Shown piece by piece: positions 34,334 through 46,514 of a DNA stretch of 64,000 nucleotides. The notes under the pieces are model-generated. The model did not search any database, had not been told where the DNA came from, and saw only the letters and a list, made by a program, of their open reading frames with translations. How positions within the stretch are numbered: the first letter of the stretch is position 1; every line of letters starts with the position of its first letter. The stretch spans positions 746,501-810,500 of the forward strand of contig OY776123.1 in assembly GCA_963675135.1 (NCBI GenBank), given 5' to 3'. Source of the DNA: Galeopsis tetrahit. Taxonomy: Eukaryota; Streptophyta; Magnoliopsida; Lamiales; Lamiaceae. Both the position numbers and the translations under genes were made by a program.

Positions 34334-35760
34334 GGGTTGGGCTGTTGTGTACTCAAGTATACCGTGTACTTGAGTCCAATTTTAAACAGGGCCCAATCAA
34401 ATATATATAATAATGCACAAGAAATTTAATATAAGTTGTTATAGCCCAGCGGCTGACCTTCGAATATTTAACTACAAGGTCAGTTCAATTCCCAGTTTCA
34501 ACAATTATCAAATTTTTTTTTTTCACTTTTTTTTTTTTTTACTAATAACCTTTAAAAAATTTAAATAATAAAATTTGTAAAACTAATAACAATTTTTTTA
34601 AAAAAATTGGCACTCGTTTATCTAGATTATATTTTATTACTTTTTTTTTTTGTTTACTAATAACTTTTAATAGTCATAAACGTGCAAGTTTTAAATAATA
34701 AAATTTGTAAAACTAATAACAATTTTTTTGCACGTTGGCACCCGTTTATCTAGATTATAAAAGTGCAATTACTAATAAAAGAAATGTGTATTTTAATAGT
34801 CATAAAAGTGTAAGTTTTAAATAATAAAATGTGAAAAATTAATAACAATTTTAAAAAAAAAAAAAATTGGAACCAATATAAATAATAAAATGTGAAAAAT
34901 TCAATGATTGAGAAAATAAAATCATTAGAAATATTGATTGAATTTTGTATGTTATGATTTCTATCAAGAATGTTGGGTCTAGTTTGAGGTGCATGTATTT
35001 TCTTTTATGTATGATATTCGACAACATCATATATATCATTGTATGTTGATAAATATTTTTTGTTGCCTAATTTATATAATAACACTTTTATTAATTGCAC
35101 TTACTAATAATATCATTAATAGTAATAAAAGTGCAAGTAAAAAAATAATAAAACGTGTAAAATTAATAATAATTAAAAAAAAAATAGCACCAGTTTTTAT
35201 AGATTATGAAAGTGCAGGTACAAATAATGTATCATTAGCATACACTTTTCAGTTATAATAACATAAACTTTTCATTAATATATAACTTACACCTTTTCAT
35301 TAATAAACACATACACTTTTTAGTTATAATAAGATACACTTTTCATTAAATCGATCATACACTTTGCAGTTATAATAACATATACTTTTCATTAATAAAA
35401 CATACACTTTTCATTAATATATCATACACTTTTAAGTTATAATAACATATACTTTTCATTAATATATAACTTACACTTTTCATTAATAGATCATACACTT
35501 TTCAGTTATAAGATCATACACTTTTCAGTTATAATAACATACAATTTTCATTAAAAACCATGTTGCATTTTTCAATATAGTAACATACACTTTTCATTAA
35601 AAAAACAAAGATACACTTTTTAGTTATAAGAACATACACTTTTTCAAAAAAAAAAAAATCGAAAAAAATAAAAAAGTCAAAGTTTGACCGTTGACCGGTC
35701 AACATTTGACTAGTCAAAATCTACTCAAGTACACGGTGTACTTGAGTGCATACAAGACTT
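34334..35760. mobile_element. TIR element with palindromic ends and internal minisatellites
   Basis: Left end has GTGTACTCAAGTATACCGTG and right end CACGGTGTACTTGAGTGCAT, each nearly self-complementary and inverse to one another. Inside are about four copies of an AATAATAAAATTTGTAAAAC unit (34560-35170) and a 25-45 bp minisatellite of ACACTTTTCATTAATA type (35230-35640). A short relative with similar ends and ACTTTTCAGTT phrases is at 62521-62775. No transposase. Confidence 0.7.
34439..34502 (+). other. tRNA-like stretch, possible SINE head
   Basis: TATAGCCCAGCGGCTGACC resembles a Pol III A box region, and AAGGTCAGTTCAATTCCC 30 bases later resembles a B box. No clover-leaf of a functional tRNA can be drawn, so I read it as a tRNA-derived repeat inside the larger element. 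Confidence 0.3.
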
Positions 35761-37526
35761 TGGCTTTAAAAAATTATTTATCAACGTAAACATAATTTAT
35801 ACTATAAGTTTCAATTAAAATATTATTGATTAATACTATAATTGTGAATTATATATATGTACATATGATATGATATGACATAGAATGTGTATGTACAAAA
35901 AAAAATAAAAAAATTAGCACATCACTTTATACAATCCATAAAGAAGAATAATGTGTTTTTTCCTAACATTAAACGTCGATTTCAAAGAGTGTCTAATGTG
36001 AATTTAATGTTAAGTGAACTCTGTTTTTCGAATGTTATTATTTAATAAATAAATAATACTTCATTTTTAAATAGTACTCCCATTTTATACAATTCATATA
36101 CATATACATATTAGTGTACCTTGAAAAAAAATCACGATATCAATTTACACACCCAAAGAAGGTAAATTATTTTCAATGGCATTTCATATTTTCAAAGATA
36201 TTTTAATTTATTTTGTTGTTAATTAGGTAAAGACTTCACTTGTGTGGTGTAGATTGAAAAATGGACTTAGTCTAGACTCTAGAGTTCGTTTTCAATGAAA
36301 TAAAAAATCTAAGCCAATTTTTTTAATCAAAACATTATTTTTCCTTTTAGTTTCTTTTTGTACAATTTAAACACATTCGTTGCTTCATTCATAACAAAAA
36401 CTAAGATAAATAAAATATTTTTAGCAATCTTATGATTTGTTGCTTTTTGATTTAAATTTTGTTTCAAATGATTTTCGTTTTCACTATTTTTTTTGCTTAA
36501 AATTTCTACTTTTAATTGAAATATTTCACACTTACATATGAAGGGAAAAAAAGAATTTGTCCCGTGCCTCAACACTTAGTACACTTTTTTATTGGGACGT
36601 CCGACAACACTTTGCACACCAAAAAAAAAAATCATGCATAAACTTCACCTTCATCATATTCATATATTGTATTTACACAAAATGTCACTACTTTTAGATG
36701 GACATTCACTCGGTCCAACCAATTTCTTATTTTATACTCCCTCCGTCCCATTATTATTTGAACATTAGTCACCTACTCCTTTCAAAATCTCTCTTAAACA
36801 TATACTTATTTACGGCAAATGTCATTACTTTTTACATACAAACAAAAGATTTTATCTCCAATAAAGTAGAAATACCAATAATATCCCTCCTAAAAATCAA
36901 TTGTATCACATTTAATATTAATAAACAACTCCTACATTAAAACTCGTGCAAACAATAAGTGTTCAATTAATAAAGAGACGGAGGGAGTACTAGGTATGAA
37001 TCCTAGGAATCAAGTTGATCGAAAACTATGGGGGTGTTTTGAAACAGTACAAACTGCTTCCAAAATCACTTTTTTTAAAGCTGCTCTCTCACAACTTTTA
37101 CTTTTGAGAAGTGCTTTTAAGCTGTTTATAGAGTTTGCAAACACCCCCTATATATGCTCATAAGTCATAAATGAGTAGAATAAGGATAGAAATGTAGACT
37201 TGGAGCCTAATTTCAGCATAAATTAGTATCAAATGTCTTTTGAGTCACGATATTCTTGATAAATTCAATAATGCTAAATTATAATTTGGTAAAAATGCTT
37301 TTATACAGCTACACAGCAACAAAATTTCTCTAGCTATATCCAAATCCAAGCATAAAAACACTCTCTAACAACTAGTTGAAAGACACCAACAATAACATAA
37401 AAGACCTCTCAAAGTCTGTCCCTCCTGCTAAATATATAACTTAAGAACACACATCGTACACTAAAGTTATATAAGGCAGTAGACTCACCACGTGCATCGG
37501 GTAGCAATCAGCTCGATCAATTGAGA
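35761..37526. other. AT-rich spacer between NOI gene and DRG1
   Basis: No gene is seen. It contains a Stowaway-type MITE (36735-36990) and a fragment of a repeat with AAACAGTACAAACTGCTT near 37041. 37380-37526 is probably DRG1 3' UTR. Confidence 0.5.
36735..36990. repeat. Stowaway MITE
   Basis: Ends TACTCCCTCCGTCCCATTAT and AAAGAGACGGAGGGAGTA are inverted repeats beside TA, as for Stowaway/Tc1-mariner MITEs. Confidence 0.85.
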
Positions 37527-40500
37527 TTACACTTTCTTTATAATTTGCACCACGTCTTCATCTTCCAGTTCATGCTCCTAGTATACAAAACAGTCAAAAA
37601 TCAATATATAGTGAGAGCTGATATTGAGGAAGGAGATACGAAGATGAGAAGTTGTCAGAATTATTAACCTTGCCAACCCTCTGAGGTTTGTGTTTCGCGC
37701 TTGAACCCCAAACCAACGCACTGCAATTTATGGAATAAACCCATCAGTATGTTTATTACAGCAGAAATACTGTGAGTTATTCCCAATCTGAGCAAAAAGA
37801 GAACTGAAATCGTGCTACTTATGAAACTTACTATTTAAATTGTTTAAGCATATCCTTGTGGATTCTAGTACAGAAGTCCTCAATTGTCCTTTTCTTTGAT
37901 GACAAGATGACAGGATCGTCATAGTCTGGATTCATCCCCTTCGGCTTTGTATATATGCGAGTTAAATTCAGATATTCCCATATTTGCTCCAGAAGCCCAT
38001 CAAGATTCCATTCCAAATGAGCACTGACAAATTCATTTGCATTACAAAAACAAAAGGACAATTACTGGATTTATCCTAACAGAGAAAGAATGAAAACCAG
38101 AATGTAAATTGACACAGCATTTATGATTTCTATACACTTTATAGAGTTCAGACTTCAGCTTTAAAAACTAGCAAGCACACTAATTAACTTGAGGAAATCA
38201 TGCAGAACTTAAAAAAAAAAACTGAAATAAGACAATACAGAAGTTGCATAAAGAACTCTCGCACAAAAGAAATTTAACACATACTCCAATTTATCAATAA
38301 AAAGGCACCCTTGCCCCCCTTTATATTTTACCATACTCTGCAACTATAGAGCCCAAGATCCACCAATAAGGAGATGTTTGTTTTGGGTTTTAAGTCGTTT
38401 TTAAAAAATCGGTTTTTGAAATCTAGGAGATTTTGAAATTCTGATAAATAATGTGTGAGAATGTTTGTTTTGGGATTTTGAGTAAGGTGATATTTAACTT
38501 TATGCCAAATCAATGTGTAAGAGTGAATAGTGTTGTATTGTTATATTGTTGTTGGGTGTGATTGCAATGATTGGATGGTTTGGGTTATTATTCAAAGTGT
38601 AAGTTGAGAGAATTGATTGTATTGAAAAGTGTGATAGTAGGTTTATAGATGTTGTAGTGGTGGTTTTGTAAAATCGGATTTGTAAATCCAAAACCTAATT
38701 TTTAAAACCCAAAACAAATTATACCCATGGTAGTGATGGTGCTCTATCCCAGTGATTTCCTGCACCTCTATCCCAGTGATTTCCTGCACCAAAGTTCTCA
38801 TTTCTCTGCACAAATGAACCTACCATTAACAAAAATTGGATGGCGTACCTGATTGGGCAATAATGTGGAAGTTTGTCTAAAATCTCAAGCTCCTCAAGTG
38901 TAATCTGATCAATCTTGTTGATAACATAGATGCAAGGCATGTATACCCTACTGCCCTCAATTACATCAATGAGATCATCTGCTGTTGCATCATATCGAAG
39001 ACTGATATCAGCATTGTGTATCCGGTATTCACCACAAATTGCCTTCACTGTTTCAAGATCAAGATTTGTTGGGGTAACTGTAGATGTTAAATTGATTCCA
39101 CCCTTGTCTTTCCTCCGGAAAGAGAGATTTGGTGGTTCCTTGTTTAATCTGTTCCAAGAAAACAGGAAATACAAGTGTATAATAGTTGAGGTGGCAAGAA
39201 TGGATATTATAAATATTCACATAAAAGTATCCATGAGGTCTCACTCCATGCATTGTGCTTATAAAGTTTTATACAAACATAGGAGTAATATAGATAATTC
39301 ATGTTTATAATTGATGTGATAATATATGCATCCAAGGCCTGTATTCATCAAAAAGCTTCGTGCAGATTGTTCAAGATGGTTGAGGTTATGAAGAGATCAT
39401 GTTAATTTCAATTACACAGAAAAAATAACAAGTGACATAAGAAATTCTAGTTCAGATACACAAGCAGATCTATCATGGATTCAAGATAGACAACTCAGAA
39501 AATAAAGTAGATGAAACAACAGTGTATAGAACTTATCGTTATAATATGTAGTTACCTTATGCCGAATCCCTCAAGCTCTTTCTCTATCAGGCGCTTATGA
39601 GTAATTGGTTTTATGGCATCCAGAACAATAAGGATGCAGCTGCATGTTCGAGCTGTACTGATGACCTAATTCCAAATTAATTAAGATAGCAAACATTAAA
39701 AAAAACATGCCAATGAATACATTATATCTTTTTTTTTTTTTTGGAGAGAGATGGAAGGTAATAACAACCATGAAATGAGTAGCATGTTGAGAAGTAGTAC
39801 ATTACCTGCCTACCTCTACCCTTTCCATCTTTGGCACCCTCAATAATACCAGGAAGATCAAGTAACTGTTGAAGGCATGAGAAACAATAAAGAACTGCAT
39901 TAGAGAAAAATCATTCTCATAACTTCAAAAATGTATTTCCTCCAGAGATATGAAGGAAGTATGTTCAAAAGATCTACAATCCAGAGATGTTAATACCTGA
40001 ATTTTAGCTCCTCGATACGTGATAACACCAGGAATGCAAGTTAAAGTAGTAAACTCATATGAGGCAACCTTCAGTTCCAGAGAAACAATGGTTAGGAAAA
40101 GCTTGTTTGCAGCTTAAGCAAATTGAATCTGATCTATACAAGTTAGCTTCCGGATAAAGAAGAATAGGATGATAATGATGATATGACATGCAATTGCCAT
40201 TAAATTCTACTTGCAAAAACCGAAAGAAAGAAATGCTATACCACCCACCACGCTAGGTGGTCTTGCTTGCATACCTCATTCTATACATATAACATTTTTA
40301 ACCAGAAAAATATGAACTTCACAGGAAAAAGAATTCATGCTGGTTTTTATGATCCATTTTACTGCTTTTTATTTTAATTACTACAGAATGTAACCAGTAC
40401 TATTAAGGGAACTACTTTATGAAGATCCAACAAAGATAATTGCATCAGGCAGCAGCACAATAAACATTAGATGATGAATACTAAATGAATAATACCAAAC

Positions 40501-42990
40501 ACTGTTACATTAGATTACCTGGAATCAACTTCTCCTATACATTAAAAATAAAACAATGGAAGAGAACTCATTATCAGAAAGCCTGTGTACTTGAAAGTTG
40601 TACTAAAATAATTGTTGTAAATGATACTCCATATTATATACCATGTGTCATGCAACTCATGCCCAATAATTGACAGATGAAGAGTGATTAAATCAAACAA
40701 CAAAAGCGAGAAGACCAACAAATTATTCAAGAACTACAAACCTCTGAAAAAGTTCCAGTTAATTTGTTCAAGAGCGTTGATTTTCCAACTGAGGGAAAAC
40801 CCACAAGGCCAACTCTAGCATCACCACTTTTTGTAACATCAAATCCTTCTCCAGCACCACCACCTCCTTTGGATGCTGGTGTAAGAATTTCCCTCCTAAG
40901 TTTAGCAAGTTTTGCCTAAGAAGACCAAGCAATTAGAAAAAACAAAATTGCATGTCCAAACAATAAGCATTTTGTAGCTTATAATAGTGACGAAAATCTG
41001 ACAAAAGATGGGCATGCCCAGGACCAAGGTTTTAAAATAAGAATAATAAATATGTATATGTAATCTCCTTCATACTTCCACAGAAAATTTAAAACAATCT
41101 ATCAAATTCATAAATTACTCATTTCAGAACCACATAAGCATTGCACAGTCTTTCAAACACAAAATGAAAAGCACGGAGACATGGAAAAAACTAATTTGCA
41201 TGTCCAAACAATAAGTACGTTCTAGCTTATAATAGTGATGAATGGCAAAAGATGGGTATACCTAGGACCAAAATTTTAAAATAAGAATATCAATAAATAT
41301 GTGTATGTAGTCTCCTTCATACTTCCACAGAAAATTCAAAACAAACTATCAAATTCATTAATTACTCATTTCAAAGCGACATAAGAATTGCACAGTCATC
41401 CAAACACTAAATGAAAACCCACGAAAACATGGAATTGCCCATCTTAACCTCTACAAGAGTCCTATACAAATAAATAATTCTGTCATAACTTGGGTTAATT
41501 GCAGCAATCCTGTGTATGCAAATACGGAAACAAGGTCAGAGAGAGAGAGAGATGAGGGAAGATGTGTAGTTGAAACAACAATCTAATCTATGTTGAGAAG
41601 ACTCTCCTAACATGCTATTTACAATCCACAAGGAGTTCCCAGGCACAGAATGCTTTTTTTCAAGTTTCAACTATAACATTAGCCATATCCAACGTCAGTT
41701 CAGTTTTTTTAGGCACAACAGTAGATAAAGCATCTATGGAAACATCAGCTTACAGAATCCACTTGAGGATTCAGCATAACACCCCCACCCCCCACCCTCA
41801 ATATCTTAGCTCAGCTAAAATCTTTGGTTTCTGAAATGTAATTCTGTTAATAATATTAAATCAAACGACCAGGAGATATATGACATTCCAGCACAGTGAG
41901 GAAAGAAATAAGTATATACATCTCTCATAGGAATATACTCATTAGGTTCATCTTGGTAGAGATAATTTATTAAAGTGATGAAGTGTACCTTCAGCAAGCC
42001 CAGATGATGGGCGGTTGCTTTATTCTTCTGGGTTCTTGCCATCTGCAACAGGAAGAGGGATTGGGAATCAGCATTCATAATACACCGTTCAAATTAATAG
42101 TGAAGCAAGTTCAATGCGAATACAAAAGCAAAATAATTGAAACCTTCCAACCATGAACAGCGAAAATTACAAACAAAATTTATAGAGAAGAGATTTAAGT
42201 TACACGTTAACACATGAAATTCATAAATCACAAATTCATATAAGAAAGGTAAATATGAAGAAATAAACTATTACATCGTTGATTAAGCTCAGAAACACAT
42301 GAAACGGACATTTTTTTAGCATCAATTTATCTGATCTATTTCGAAAACAGAGAAACTAATAATCTACTTCTCCTCGATTCTATTACTTCGTTTTGCATTC
42401 AGTACCAACAGTACAACTAAGAACAAACGACTAATTACTCAAATCCAAAAACTAACAGAACAAATATAACAACACAAATTCCAAAGAGTTCAACTAATCG
42501 ATGCACAGCACAAGAACACTATCCCTAACAAAATTTCTAGAGAAGAGATTTAAGTTAACCACTGTTCCACGTGAACACATGAAATTCATAAATCACAACT
42601 TCATTCTGTGAGAACAATAATAAGAAGAGGTAAATACGAAGAAATAAACTATTCCATCGTTGATTAAGCTCAGAAACACATGAAACAGGCAATTTTTTAG
42701 CATCAATTTATCTGAACTATTTCGAAAACAAGGAAACTATTAATCTACTTTTCCTCGATTCTATTACTTCGTGTTGCATTCAGTTACTTCAGTACCATCA
42801 GTACAACTAAGAACAAACGACTAATTACTCAAATCCAAAACTAACAGAACAAATATAATAACACAAATTCCAAAGAGTTCAACTAATCGATGCACAGCAC
42901 AAGAACACTATCCCTAACAACTATTTACGAATTAATCATCGTCCTCACCTCATCTTCGATGTCCTTGATTTTCTGCATAACAGTCGCCAT
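37527..42990 (-). CDS. DRG1: Developmentally regulated GTP-binding protein, DRG1 type
   Basis: Ten exons, minus strand: 42949-42990, 41989-42042, 40742-40915, 39997-40068, 39806-39865, 39556-39665, 38849-39148, 37832-38023, 37669-37720, 37527-37577, giving 368 residues; animal DRG1 is 367. Features in order: N-terminal helical part EMARTQKNKATAHHLGLLK, G1 GFPSVGKST, G3 DLPGIIEGAKDGKGRG, G4 NKID, a TGS-type domain, and C-terminal HELEDEDVVQIIKKV. DRGs are conserved Obg-family GTPases that bind translating ribosomes. A MULE-like element (43210-44181) has inserted 220 bp upstream of the start, so the promoter is short or altered. Introns 1 and 2 each hold a direct duplication, and intron 7 a MITE. 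Confidence 0.94.
38371..38728. repeat. MITE of the TGTTTGTTTTGGG family in DRG1 intron 7
   Basis: Left ATGTTTGTTTTGGGTTTTAA and right TTTAAAACCCAAAACAAATT are inverses. A second internal TGTTTGTTTTGGGATTTTGA at 38463 suggests a nested or partly duplicated copy. Confidence 0.7.
40941..41440. repeat. Direct duplication of about 247 bp in DRG1 intron 2
   Basis: Two copies start with TTGCATGTCCAAACAATAAG (near 40948 and 41197) and run in parallel through CTCCTTCATACTTCCACAGA to the AAACAC end. Divergence is modest. Confidence 0.85.
42173..42921. repeat. Direct duplication of about 355-390 bp in DRG1 intron 1
   Basis: Copies begin near 42173 and 42526 (GAGAAGAGATTTAAGTTA) and end with GAACACTATCCCTAACAA. 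The second has small insertions near 42563 and 42605. It reaches almost to exon 1. Confidence 0.9.
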
Positions 42991-43209
42991 GTTTTGATGA
43001 GAACGATAACCGCGAAGTCCGAACGGCGAATAAAGGCGGCGGGGGCGATGATTCGAACCGGAAACCGCAGTTCTCTGTATGCCGGAGCTGAAAGGCGAAT
43101 GAAGGCGATGAAAAACTAGGGAGAAACTAAACGGGCCCTTAAAGAGAGTTCTAGAAGCCCAGTTTGTTTCGGGTGGGTCAAAACTCAAAAGAGCTGATCC
43201 ATTTCGAAT

Positions 43210-44181
43210 GGGTCCGACTATTTACACCTCCATTTGCGTTGAGAACACTCCCCCTCTGGACGCACCCCCCCTAAAATCTGATGCACCCCCCTCAAATTGT
43301 CATAAATGCCCTTCTCTTATATAATTCCAATTACTACTCACACCCCTCCTAAACCCTACTTTCTCCCTCAGATCCTCCATCTTCTTCCTCCTCCTCCATC
43401 TTCTTCTTTCATCTTCTCCCCCACCCCTCACCACCACCGCCGGCGACCTGCCCCTCCACCACCCGTCGCCGGCGACGCCACCCCCTTCCTCCCTCGCCGA
43501 ACCCGTCGCCCCCACCCCTCGCCTGTAAAAAAAAAAAACAATAGATCGCGGCCGCGCGCGGCCGCCCCGTCCATCGGCCGCCGCGGCCGTCCCCTCCCTC
43601 GCCGAGCCAGTCCCCTCCCTCCCTCGCCGAGCAGTCCATCGCCAAATCCAGGTTTGTTTTTTTTTTTGTTTTTTTTTCCTTCTTTTTCTTACCTTTCGAC
43701 CACTTTAGGTCGATCCAAATACACTCCGTCGACAACAGGGTGTCGACGAGTGTATTTTTGGTCGACCTAAAGTTGTCGACGAGATTTTAAATTTTTTTTT
43801 TTTTTTCGATCAACAAATGTCGAGCATATACAATCTTGTCGACAAACCAGTGTCGACGGGAGTGAATATAGTCGACACTGGTTTGTCGAAATCTTAAAAA
43901 AAAAGTTAAATTTTTTAAGTTGAGTTTTTTTTTGTTTGGGGAGAAATTTTGTTGTTTGGGGAGAAATTTTGGTGTTTGGTGTTTGGTGTTTGGTGGTGGT
44001 GGTGGTGGTGGCGGCGGCGGCGGCGGCGGAGGATGGATAAAACTTAGGTTTAAAGGTGGGGTGCATTTAGTAGTTTAATATGACTTAAAGGGTATTTTTG
44101 GTTTTTTACTTCATTATTTTATTATTAAATCCATAGGGGGGAGTGTTCTCAACGCAAATGGAGGTGTAAATAGTCGGACCC
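43210..44181. mobile_element. Non-autonomous TIR element B, copy 2, 972 bp
   Basis: Same TIRs as the copy at 30290 and very high identity along the whole length, including core, GTCGAC hairpins and (GGT)n/(GGC)n tract. Flanked by TTTCGAAT at 43202-43209 and 44182-44189, an 8-bp duplication. It differs mainly in homopolymers, a GC-rich core segment and a repeated GTTTGGGGAGAAATTTT. Confidence 0.9.
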
Positions 44182-46514
44182 TTTCGAATTTCGATCTAGC
44201 CCATTGGTTATGCAACTTCAAATCCAATTTTAGTGTTCAATCTAAAAAAACTAAAATAATACGTAACATGATTACTTGCACACTTTTCTTACGACGTTCC
44301 AAAATTATTTGTACACTTTTAATATAAAAATACCTCATAATATTATTTTATTTTCAAAATTGTCACTCATTTTTTTCATACATCATTTTACACCTCGTCA
44401 AATCACCTAAAATATTCCTCGTTTATCTTACATCATTAAACGCTAATTTTTCTTTTTCTTAAAATACATGTCGATTAAACTATACAAGTTATCCGGGATG
44501 GAGGGAGTATTTAATACTCACTCCGTACCAAGTGTTTGCACCACACAATTGACACACTTTTTTTTAAGTGTAATTAGTGGAGCGTTACATTTTGTATAAA
44601 TATGTGAATATTATGGAAAAGCGTTCCTTTTTAGGAGTGTGTAAATAATTGTGGAACGAATGTTTTATGAAATTAATGTGCATTTATTAGGTGTTTTATT
44701 GATTCATCCATTTCAATTTTCGTGTTTCACGTGTTAAGTTTTTAACACGTATTATCTTCAATATTATAGAATTTGATTATTTTTTAATACGACACAGAAA
44801 ATAAGATAACAATATTGACTAAATATTATGTGAATCTATATTGTTGTGTAGTGTTCGTTGGAAATATTGTAAACTGTTTGAATTATTATATAAAATTTTA
44901 TGAGAATATTATTATTAAAATTTTATATAATAATTTTAATAATAAATATGTATTATTTTTTAAATTCTAAATTAATAATAATATTATTTTTTTATATTTG
45001 TTTTAATATCATTGCTTTTATTGTTGAATTTTATTTTAATCATCGATATTATTGTTGAACTTTTATTTTAACCCAAAATCCAAAAAAATGTGTATACTCT
45101 ACGGAGTGTTGAGTGATAATTTTTAAGAAAAAAGTGTAATGAGTGGAGACTTTTATGTAAATACGGAGTATGTGAATATTGTGAGGGTGTGATTTATTGG
45201 AGAATTTTCTTTTATGGATGTGCAAACAATTGTGAAACAGACAAATAAGGTAAGTGTTTAAACAGTTGTGGAACGAATGGAGTAAAAAAGTCTACTCCTT
45301 TCTTAAAAGATGTTTTTTTTATCTTGTTCTGCCTCATCATATTGAAACACCTCTTACCACCCATTTTTTAAAAGTCATCTAACAAATGAGGAAGGAGGAG
45401 AAAAAATGGTTGAACCGGCAATTAAAAAATCGTAACCGACTCGATTTCGAATTGGTTTCGATTACAAAATATCGAAATTCGAAATTGACAGTTTTCAACT
45501 GTTGCATATGTCTACCTCCAAGGCTCCAACACATTTTTCATTTTTGAGTTATCCCACTATATTACACATTTTACTTTTGGTCAATATTTTCTATTAGACG
45601 GGAGAAGTAGTATTACTTTTGTGCTCACATATATATATATATATATATATGCACTCAAGTCACTTAATTTCTTCATTTTAAACATAAAAGTTCATAAAAT
45701 CATCTTCAAACTTCACTCAATAAAATATTATATTTTCTTATTGAAAGTAACTATTGGACATAGAATTGTTAAGCTAACTGAGTAGTTCGTGAGCTTAGGT
45801 CGTCTCGATTTGTTAAGACTTCAACTGGGAGAAGTAATATTACTTTTGTGCTCACATATATATATATATATATGCACTCAAGTCACTTAATTTCTTCATT
45901 TTAAACATAAAAGTTCATAAAATCATCTTCAAACTTCACTCAATAAAATATTATATTTTCTTATTGAAAGTAATTATTGAACATAGAATTGTTAAGCTAA
46001 CTGAGTAGTTCGTGAGCTTAGGTCGTCTCGATTTGTTAAGACTTCAACTCGACTCGCTTGTATAGATATACGAGTTGAGCTCAAGCTTGTTAGATTTTCA
46101 ATTTACTACCTAGCCGACTCAAACTCACGTTAATTTTCCCATACCTCTATATACCCCAAAATGATTTTAAAGTGTGGACATAACAATAAATAAATTAAAG
46201 TGACACGTTTATTTGACGCCACATACTACAAAACCCTCTTCATCAACTACTTTGTCACTCTCAGCTAAATTTCTTGTGGTTAGGTGGAATTGATTGGCAC
46301 GCGGGCCCTGTTTTCTTCAATTTCTTCTGTGTTTTTTTTTTTTTTTGGTTATCTGTGATCGTCAGGCTATTCTTGTTGTTTCTGTTTGTTGGAGAATCTG
46401 ATTTATGTAATGTGCATTCATGGACTTATGATGATGTAAAAGAATTGGGCTTCTTGATATTTCAAAATTTTAAGATTTCCTATTTTTTGTAATTGAATTC
46501 TTTTACTGTGTACA
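44182..46514. other. Intergenic region between DRG1 and shikimate kinase
   Basis: AT-rich with fragments of Stowaway-like ends (44500-44525), a dispersed repeat at 44725-44790 and a 225-bp direct duplication. A GAGCTCAAGC-rich fragment near 46030-46120 resembles the arms around VDR exon 1. The leader of the shikimate kinase gene probably begins near 46240. The frame at 46274-46492 has a T-rich, low-complexity product and is unlikely to be coding. Confidence 0.45.
45600..46050. repeat. Direct tandem duplication, about 227-bp period
   Basis: Copies begin with GGGAGAAGTA near 45600 and 45827 and run through GCACTCAAGTCACTTAATTT to TTGTTAAGACTTCAACT. They differ mainly in (AT)n length and a few bases. 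Confidence 0.92.

Noticed and set aside
34439..34502. Functional tRNA gene
   Set aside because: Has A- and B-box-like motifs but no complete acceptor or anticodon stem, and it is embedded in a repeat.
35230..35640. CRISPR-like array from regularly spaced ACACTTTTCATTAATA repeats
   Set aside because: Spacing is irregular, the spacers are themselves repeats, and the DNA is plant nuclear; it is a minisatellite.
46274..46492. Possible upstream exon of shikimate kinase with a Phe-rich product
   Set aside because: Low complexity and no transit-peptide character. A 5' UTR is a simpler reading, although an unseen upstream exon cannot be ruled out.
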